In this document: piece by piece, positions 27,999 through 33,420 of the stretch | Numbering within the stretch: position 1 is the first letter of the stretch | Layout of the letters: every line of letters starts with the position of its first letter | NCBI RefSeq assembly: GCF_001720395.1 | Contig: NZ_MDTU01000001.1 | Location: 978,073 to 1,011,492 of the forward strand | DNA from: Piscirickettsia litoralis | Lineage (GTDB): Bacteria > Pseudomonadota > Gammaproteobacteria > Piscirickettsiales > Piscirickettsiaceae | Reading direction: 5' to 3' | Length of the DNA stretch: 33,420 nucleotides | The notes under the pieces: generated by a model | Told to the model about the DNA's origin: nothing | Seen by the model: the letters and a program-made list of their open reading frames with translations, nothing else | The model's database searches: none | Translations under genes and position numbers: made by a program

Positions 27999-30512
27999 CT
28001 TTTTTTCAGCCTCCACAAGGCGACTTGGTGACCTTCCTCTGTCCAATCTTCCACTATTCACACCCTGCTGTGTCGGGATTGACTGAAGCCCATTGGCAAC
28101 ATGTTGCTTCACACCTTTTAATGTTTGATGTTTTTCCCCTTTTAACCCGACTAACACTTCTTTTCTTATAAAGTCCATCACATCTTCTATCTTACTTTCT
28201 GGGTTCAGCTTCAGAAGTTTCCCAGCTAAAATCTCAACCATATGATCCGGACTAAAATACAAGCTATTTGACCCGATAGACAGCAAATCAGTTTGCAGTG
28301 GTATACCCATCTTATGTTTTTTAATGGTACCTGTGATACTAGTCAACACGTTTCGTGTAAGCTCTTTCTTAAGAAATGGATTTGAATTGTTGCGTATATT
28401 ATAGTGTAGAGCTAATTTTAGCAGTGTTAGCCACCCAACGACCTCTGCTATTTCAGCTTGTGCAGTAAACAGTGGATTTTTGTGAACTTTAACACGCTTT
28501 AATTGATGTTTAGCATCCTTAATAGTCGAGTCATATACAAGATAAGCAACATCATCGAACGAAACTTCTTTTTTCATTTTCTTATGTGTATTTTTTTGTT
28601 TATACAAGTCAATCAGTAAGACTTGAGATAGCAGGTCAATCAGCTCAGAGGTTTTTTTTAACTCATCTCCTCCCTGGCCTTGTATGCCATCGGCATAGAT
28701 ACTGCGACAAACAGTGAGAACATGAGAGACCTCCTTTTTACCGTGACTGTCAGATAAAGCCAAAAATAACCGATATTTTTCAGGTGTTATCCCACCTTTA
28801 ATCATAGATGCAATTAAAAAATCAAAAGCCGTTAGATCATAGCTTCCTTTTTTATAATGTGTTCTTGAAAGATTATCTTTAACTTTTTTTCTTTCATAAA
28901 GCAGTGGGCTAATTCAAAAAATCCACTATAAATCGCATACTGCAAGCTATTCGCTCTCAATGAACAACCATGGTAGTCTATTTTAAATGCCTCATTAGTA
29001 TGCCGGCAACGGAACCCTTGATCATGCAAACCAGCAAACAGTCCTGTATAAAATTTCTCATTATTATATTGATGAGAATAATCAACAAGGTGATGCATCA
29101 AACCTTTTTTTGTATATTTGAACAAAATTTCATCAGCATTCAAGCCCAACTTATCAAGTGCCAAAAGCCCCTCAATATTTCCTGCCTTAATTAGTCCTTG
29201 AATAAGGGAAACCACAGCTTCTTTATTATTATCTTTACCAGCAATAAGAGTCTTTTTCTGTAATTTTAATATATTTTTAAAAGTGTCGATATTCTCTGGT
29301 AGGCATAATTTTTTTAAAGATTTAGAATCTGCATAAAATAGCATACATTCACCTTTAAAAATTTCATTCTGTATCAACTTTTCAAAGCTAAGAAGATCAC
29401 CTTGAGCTAATAAATCCCATAATTTTAAATAAGCATCAGACCTATGTACTGCTTTTGACAAACCAACTTCTAATATCGTTTCTGGATTTTGAAGTTTAAT
29501 TTTATTTTCTTTTCTCCGTTGTTTTTTGTTATTATATTTCATACTTATTTTTTTATTTTTATGATTTTTTTATTGAATCTTCATGATCAACAGCAACATT
29601 ATTCACTGAAGGTTTCACTTTTTTAGAAAGCAAGTGGTGGATAATACTCATACTTTCTTTAAGGTTATGCATATTTTCCTTGAACACACTCTTCAGTATC
29701 CTATCTTGTCTATTCTTAGTAAAAGCACCTCGAGGTGCCTTCACTTTAAAACCATCTTTAGTTGCTTTACCCAAAGAGTTATCCCTAAAATCAGCGACCT
29801 CCCTATAATCTTTACTATTTACAAGCTTAAACCATTCTTGATATAAGCCATAAACCTTTGTAGATAGCTCAAGTTTTCTATCTAATTCTTTTTCAACAGC
29901 TAATTGACTATTTATCTTTGCAATACTTTCCTCTAAGTTGGCTTTTTCAAGCTCTAAATCATTTATATGCTGATCAACTTTATCAATAAGTGGCTGCATG
30001 AATTTAAGTGCATTTTGCTTTATTTGCTCTTTTATTTCTGAAGATAACGGATTATCACTACTATCATATAATTTGAGAGCACCTTTTTTACCCTGTTCAT
30101 ATTGATAATATACTTTTATATCATGAATAAAGCCTTCGCTATCTTCATATTTCGCTGAATAATGCTGATGAGCTGCCAACTGTTTAACTTTATTTTGAGC
30201 ACCATTATCATAATAAGATACTACCGTTAAGTGTGAACTAATCACACTCGGCATTTTCTCATTTAAGTTAATTAAAATATACTGGGCATTATTAGTTTCA
30301 CTTGAAAATTCTTTCTCTTTATTAATCGATTGATAAAGTGGCTCATTCAGAAAATAATTTTTATTTTTTTACAATACAGAAAAGAATATATTTGGAGATG
30401 TACTTCCATCTCCATAAGTGGTCATTTTTGGTTTATAGTAAGAAGGATTGTTTCCTATCAATGAAGAAAATATCGATCGTTTCACTTTAATTTTCGATTT
30501 ATTTTTAGGCAC
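27948..30512 (-). pseudogene. Large effector-like protein with ankyrin-like region, broken
   Basis: I reconstruct one gene of about 855 codons. GTG 30512 (RBS AGGAG, 8-base spacing) starts MPKNKSKIKVKRS. TAA is codon 48 (30369-30371), then the same frame stays open to 29559 and includes a long coiled coil (about 159-226). An A7 run (29565-29571) shifts the frame; one base fewer gives DSIKNHKNKKISMKYNN and continues into the ORF from 29542. That part has ankyrin-like stretches (LLAQGDLLSFEKLI, SLQYAIYSGFFELAHCFMKE). Another A7 run (28884-28890) lacks one base; repair gives VKDNLSRTHYKKGSYDLTAFDF and leads to the end at 27948. No known enzymatic motif is visible. Alternatively three separate small genes may be expressed. 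It was probably a secreted effector. Confidence 0.6.
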
Positions 30513-30524
30513 TGCTAAATCTCC

Positions 30525-30540
30525 TATTAGTTAACTAATA
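30525..30540. promoter_or_regulatory. 16-bp palindrome upstream of the effector gene
   Basis: TATTAGTTAACTAATA is a perfect palindrome directly upstream of the AGGAG of the effector gene. It could be an operator, but such AT-rich palindromes can arise by chance. Confidence 0.3.
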
Positions 30541-30601
30541 CACTGTAAGAGCGTAAATATATTGTTGTTGTCATGCGCCAATTATGCTGACCCACTTATG
30601 C

Positions 30602-30714
30602 TAAATCGGGTCTAGTTCATATTGATACTTCTCCTTGCGCAGGGGATCAGAGCTCTTGTGTTGACTATGGAAAAAAATCACAGAGGAATCATTGACCGGC
30701 CCCTCACCCTCCAC
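30602..30714 (-). pseudogene. Relic of an effector-type gene 3' tail
   Basis: A diverged copy of 27885-27998. On the minus strand it reads EGPVNDSSV, as in the tail of the effector gene, but a one-base loss removes the stop alignment. It lies 64 bp downstream (minus strand) of the ankyrin 5' relic, so the pair looks like the two ends of one deleted gene. Confidence 0.65.
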
Positions 30715-30778
30715 AATCAGCAAATTAATGTGACGATACCCATGACACATCTTCAGGTATATTGTATTTCCTAAGTGA

Positions 30779-30948
30779 GAACACCAAGAGCTGCGATGTT
30801 CATAATCATTTGCCCTGTTTTCTTAAAGCACTCCTCCTCATATGCTTTAATATTTCTTTGTGGTTGCTTTTACAGCTTTATCTATCTCTGCTGGTGTAGA
30901 GAACTTGTTCGTCAAAGTTTTTAACACTTCGGGATTAATCTTTAGCAT
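30779..30948 (-). pseudogene. Relic of an ankyrin gene 5' end
   Basis: ATG 30948 begins MLKINPEVLKTLTNKFSTPA, nearly identical to the ankyrin protein N-terminus. Small deletions (2 bp net) shift the frame, and it stops after 33 codons. The homology continues upstream through the promoter to 31109. Confidence 0.85.
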
Positions 30949-31109
30949 ATTGATTTGACTTCCTATTTAAACTTTACACATCACACAGTAGAGTGACGAT
31001 CTTCCAAGCTAATAAGCTAAGATATTTAACGCCTCTCTCAGGATGCATGAAATTTACCATAAATTAACCATATACTTACATAGATTTTTAACTAAAAATA
31101 TATATAAAT
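30779..31109 (-). repeat. Duplicated segment A, second copy
   Basis: The second copy of 23993-24326, shorter by 3 bases, same orientation, about 6.8 kb away. The upstream (promoter) half is preserved about as well as the coding half. Confidence 0.85.
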
Positions 31110-31146
31110 AAGTACTTTTAAATAAATCAAACGTTTATTAGCATTC

Positions 31147-31266
31147 ATGCCTAGAAAAAGCACTGAACAAAACTTGCTCACTAATTATTTTCGTGATAGC
31201 TACAATATGGACTCTAAGCGCATAATAGCTCTTACCTACAAGATGAAAAACAAAAAAGGCGCATGA
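31147..31266 (+). other. Possible 39-codon ORF before the dac terminator
   Basis: ATG 31147 to TGA 31264-31266 encodes a basic peptide (MPRKSTEQNLLTNYFRDSYN). The stop falls in the loop of the dac terminator hairpin. There is no good RBS and I recognise no family; it may be chance or the remnant of a gene end. Nothing else is seen between 31110 and 31309. Confidence 0.15.
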
Positions 31267-31275
31267 TGCGCCTTT
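31252..31275 (-). terminator. Intrinsic terminator of the D-Ala-D-Ala carboxypeptidase gene
   Basis: A 9-bp stem (AAAGGCGCA / TGCGCCTTT) with a 3-base loop. On the minus strand the right arm runs into six T's and then further T's, 35 bp after the stop of the dac gene. Confidence 0.8.
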
Positions 31276-31309
31276 AATATTTATTTTTAATAAAAAGGAT
31301 TAAATATAA

Positions 31310-32821
31310 TTAAAATATTTTATCAAAGAACAACCGAACATGGTCGGAGAAGCGTTTAAAGAAGCCTCCCTGCGCAACATCAGCCATCGCAACGACTGGC
31401 ACATCAGCCACTTCTTTGCCCTCTAAAGTCACTTTAAGCTCACCCACTTTCTGACCCTTGGCGATCGGCGCTTTCAACGTATTATCAAAGACCATATTCG
31501 CTTTTAATTTAGAATCTGAACCTTGTGGAATCGTTACATATAAAGCTTTGTCCACACCAACGGCGAGCTCATCACTTTGGCCTAGCCACACTCGACGCTC
31601 ACTTAATTTAGTATCTGCATGATATAACTCACGCCCTTCAAAGAAGCGAAAACCATAGGTTAGTAATTCTTTGCTTAAAGACGCAACCTGATTATCAGAG
31701 TTTGCACCTAAAACCACAGCGATTAAACGCATCGGATTCCCTGGAGTTTTTGCCGAACTGACCAATGAAAAACCCGCAGCCCCAGTACTGCCTGTTTTTA
31801 GACCATCCGCATATGGATAAATAAATAATAAACGATTAAAGTTCGCCTGACGAATGCCATTATAACGGAAATATTTTTGTGAAAACCAAGAGTAATATTC
31901 AGGGTAGCGATTAATTAAACCAAAAGCGAGTTTACTTAAATCATAAGCCGTTGAAAAGTGCGCAGGTGAAGGTAACCCCATCACATCACTAAAGTGAGTA
32001 TTATGCATCCCTAGTGATTTTAATGCCTGATTCATCAGATGAACAATCGCGCTTTGTGTTCCACCCATATAAGTCGCTAAAGTCACCGCGGCATCATTAC
32101 CAGAATCAACAATGACCCCTTGAATTAACTCTTTAACCGAAACCTGGCTCCCTGGTTTTAAAAACATTCTAGAACCGCCGGTCGCCCAAGCAATTTTTGG
32201 CACCGTCACCCTATCATCTAAATGAATGCGACCTGATTTTAACTCTTGCTGCACGATATAGAGCAACATCAACTTTGTTGTACTCGCCGGCGCCATACGC
32301 TTATTGCCATCATAAGCTGCCAAAATCTCACCATTCTTAGCATCCATAAGAATATAAGATTTTGCGTTTAACTGCGGTTGTGGCGGAACTAAAGCCGGCC
32401 ATTGAGATGAAAGTACTGCAGGCGTAGCCTGTGCTCCACCAGCGGCAAGAGGAGCCGCAGGGACCTGAATATTTTCGGGCACATGTGCGTTCACATTCAC
32501 CGCACCATACTTATTTAATGGCGGGTTCGCTGTATAATGCTCAAAGGCATAATAGTTTGGGTCAGGCTTCGCATTAACAGGAACAGCAACTCCAGCAGGT
32601 GTAGGTGTTGTATTCGTAGTATTGCTTATTGTCGAATTTGAATTAGCTATTGCAGCTTTTTGGTCTGCTACAGTATTAGCAATATTATCAGCTTTTGCTG
32701 TAGGTAATTGAGTAGAAGCTGTATTGATCGATGCAGACTCTGCTAAAACTGGACTACTCACTAGCGCTCCTAGCCCTATTAAGGCAAAAAGAACCCCAGA
32801 AGTCTTCTTAATCGTGAACAT
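31310..32821 (-). CDS. D-alanyl-D-alanine carboxypeptidase (PBP5/6 family)
   Basis: A periplasmic, membrane-associated penicillin-binding protein that trims the terminal D-Ala of peptidoglycan pentapeptides (dacA/dacC family). The frame is open to 32857, but ATG 32821 has GAGGGTG just upstream and yields a clean signal peptide (MFTIKKTSGVLFALIGLGAL, cleavage near PVLA-ES). From this start (503 aa) the catalytic motifs are S180-T-T-K183 in APASTTKLM, S240-G-N in VDSGNDAAVT, and K342-T-G in DGLKTGST. The C-terminal PBP5 beta domain ends in FFKRFSDHVRLFFDKIF, an amphipathic membrane anchor. A linker of about 120 residues, rich in Ala, Asn, Thr and Pro, separates the signal peptide from the catalytic domain; the family usually starts almost at once. 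Confidence 0.93.
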   Translation of the reverse strand: MFTIKKTSGVLFALIGLGALVSSPVLAESASINTASTQLPTAKADNIANTVADQKAAIANSNSTISNTTNTTPTPAGVAVPVNAKPDPNYYAFEHYTANPPLNKYGAVNVNAHVPENIQVPAAPLAAGGAQATPAVLSSQWPALVPPQPQLNAKSYILMDAKNGEILAAYDGNKRMAPASTTKLMLLYIVQQELKSGRIHLDDRVTVPKIAWATGGSRMFLKPGSQVSVKELIQGVIVDSGNDAAVTLATYMGGTQSAIVHLMNQALKSLGMHNTHFSDVMGLPSPAHFSTAYDLSKLAFGLINRYPEYYSWFSQKYFRYNGIRQANFNRLLFIYPYADGLKTGSTGAAGFSLVSSAKTPGNPMRLIAVVLGANSDNQVASLSKELLTYGFRFFEGRELYHADTKLSERRVWLGQSDELAVGVDKALYVTIPQGSDSKLKANMVFDNTLKAPIAKGQKVGELKVTLEGKEVADVPVVAMADVAQGGFFKRFSDHVRLFFDKIF

Positions 32822-32964
32822 GGGCACCCTCATGATGTTTATTTTTATACATTGCAAAAATTTTTCTCATGCTAACATAAACACACTCGCTGTCCTACTC
32901 GATTGCACCCACGCCTAAAACCCGTACAATGAGCCAAACTGAGTTTTAATTTCAAGGAGCCACC

Positions 32965-33420
32965 GTGAATACTCACCCACACCGCCGCTTTAATCCATTA
33001 CGAGGAGAGTGGGTCTTAGTCTCACCGCACCGAACCAAACGACCTTGGCAAGGCCAGCAAGAAAAAACACAGACAGAACAACGACCTCAATATGATCAAG
33101 AATGCTACCTATGTCCGAATAATACCCGTGCCAATGGCGAGCATAACCCCCCTTATCAAGACACCTTTGTTTTCGAGAATGATTTCGCTGCTCTACTACC
33201 TGAATTAGCCAAAAACAATAACGATATAAATACAAAACAATCACCCTTACTCCAGCAAATGCCCGCATCAGGACTCTGCCGTGTCATGTGCTTTTCTCCT
33301 CGCCATGACTTGAGTTTGGCCCAAATGGCTCCCAATGAAATATTCACCGTCATCAATACTTGGGCGGACCAAATGACTGAACTCAGCCAAACCTACCGTT
33401 GGGTACAGATTTTTGAAAAC
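32965..33420 (+). CDS. galT: Galactose-1-phosphate uridylyltransferase, 5' part
   Basis: The first 152 codons of GalT, the Leloir-pathway enzyme that transfers UMP from UDP-glucose to galactose-1-phosphate. Visible are the start motif RRFNPLRGEWVLVSPHR, the zinc-binding pair CYLC, NDFAALLPE, and CRVMCFSPRHDLSLAQM. The catalytic HPH motif lies beyond the window edge. The start is GTG 32965 behind a perfect AAGGAG. It is divergent from the carboxypeptidase gene (about 140-bp spacer). Other gal genes would be expected downstream, outside the window. Confidence 0.95.
   Translation, partial: MNTHPHRRFNPLRGEWVLVSPHRTKRPWQGQQEKTQTEQRPQYDQECYLCPNNTRANGEHNPPYQDTFVFENDFAALLPELAKNNNDINTKQSPLLQQMPASGLCRVMCFSPRHDLSLAQMAPNEIFTVINTWADQMTELSQTYRWVQIFEN

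Noticed and set aside
27850-28086. Plus-strand ORF of 78 codons after the MFS gene
   Set aside because: It overlaps the 3' end of the minus-strand effector gene and lies across the duplicated segment; it has no RBS of note and its translation looks like noise.
28832-29542. Middle effector ORF as a separate complete gene
   Set aside because: A one-base change at each end joins it to the neighbouring ORFs with sensible sequence, so a single broken gene is the simpler reading, though not proven.
32990-33356. Two minus-strand ORFs at the right edge
   Set aside because: They are antisense shadows of galT, whose motifs are unmistakable on the plus strand.

Overview
The window reads as chromosomal DNA of an AT-rich gammaproteobacterium. 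Its NAD-glutamate dehydrogenase, PrkA/YeaH/SpoVR operon, DsbG, NhaA and GalT are of gammaproteobacterial type. The ankyrin/effector-like genes, many decayed genes and worn IS630/IS5 elements suggest a host-associated lineage close to Piscirickettsia (Thiotrichales). That placement is inference from gene content, not from a search.

Layout. (1) 1-5.2 kb: the end of a frameshifted MFS transporter; a CusR/CopR-like response regulator overlapping its sensor kinase; then a perfect 24-bp palindrome matching the CusR/copper-box pattern just upstream of a membrane-anchored CX5R phosphatase and a cytochrome b561 gene (two frameshifts); then two small genes, one YodC/DUF2158-like. (2) 5.2-9.5 kb: a Bcr/CflA-type MFS pump (frameshifted) divergent from an AraC regulator, then SppA (frameshift after its membrane anchor) and a FUSC-family exporter (frameshifted). 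(3) 9.6-23 kb: mostly intact housekeeping and stress genes: nhaA, the 1,625-residue NAD-GDH, a DUF2835 protein, prkA-yeaH-spoVR, dsbG and an M50 site-2 protease. Bidirectional terminators sit at two convergent junctions. (4) 23-31.2 kb: an accessory island with an intact ankyrin-repeat protein, an IS5-family element whose transposase is interrupted by an IS630 element (TA target duplication resolved to the base), an intact MFS gene, a large broken effector-like gene, and a relic joining the promoter and 5' end of the ankyrin gene to the 3' tail of the effector gene. (5) 31.3-33.4 kb: a PBP5/6-type D-Ala-D-Ala carboxypeptidase with a long low-complexity linker, and the start of galT.

The main points are these. 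The copper-box palindrome plus three TGTCA repeats at exact 11-bp spacing tie the two-component system to the phosphatase/b561 pair. Single-base indels, nearly all in homopolymer runs, break seven host genes and the IS630 transposase, which is either a sequencing artefact or real slippage-driven decay. The nested IS can be excised on paper to restore an in-frame 325-codon IS5 reading frame. The ankyrin and effector genes share gene-end fragments with a deleted paralogue. No tRNA, rRNA or CRISPR array was seen.
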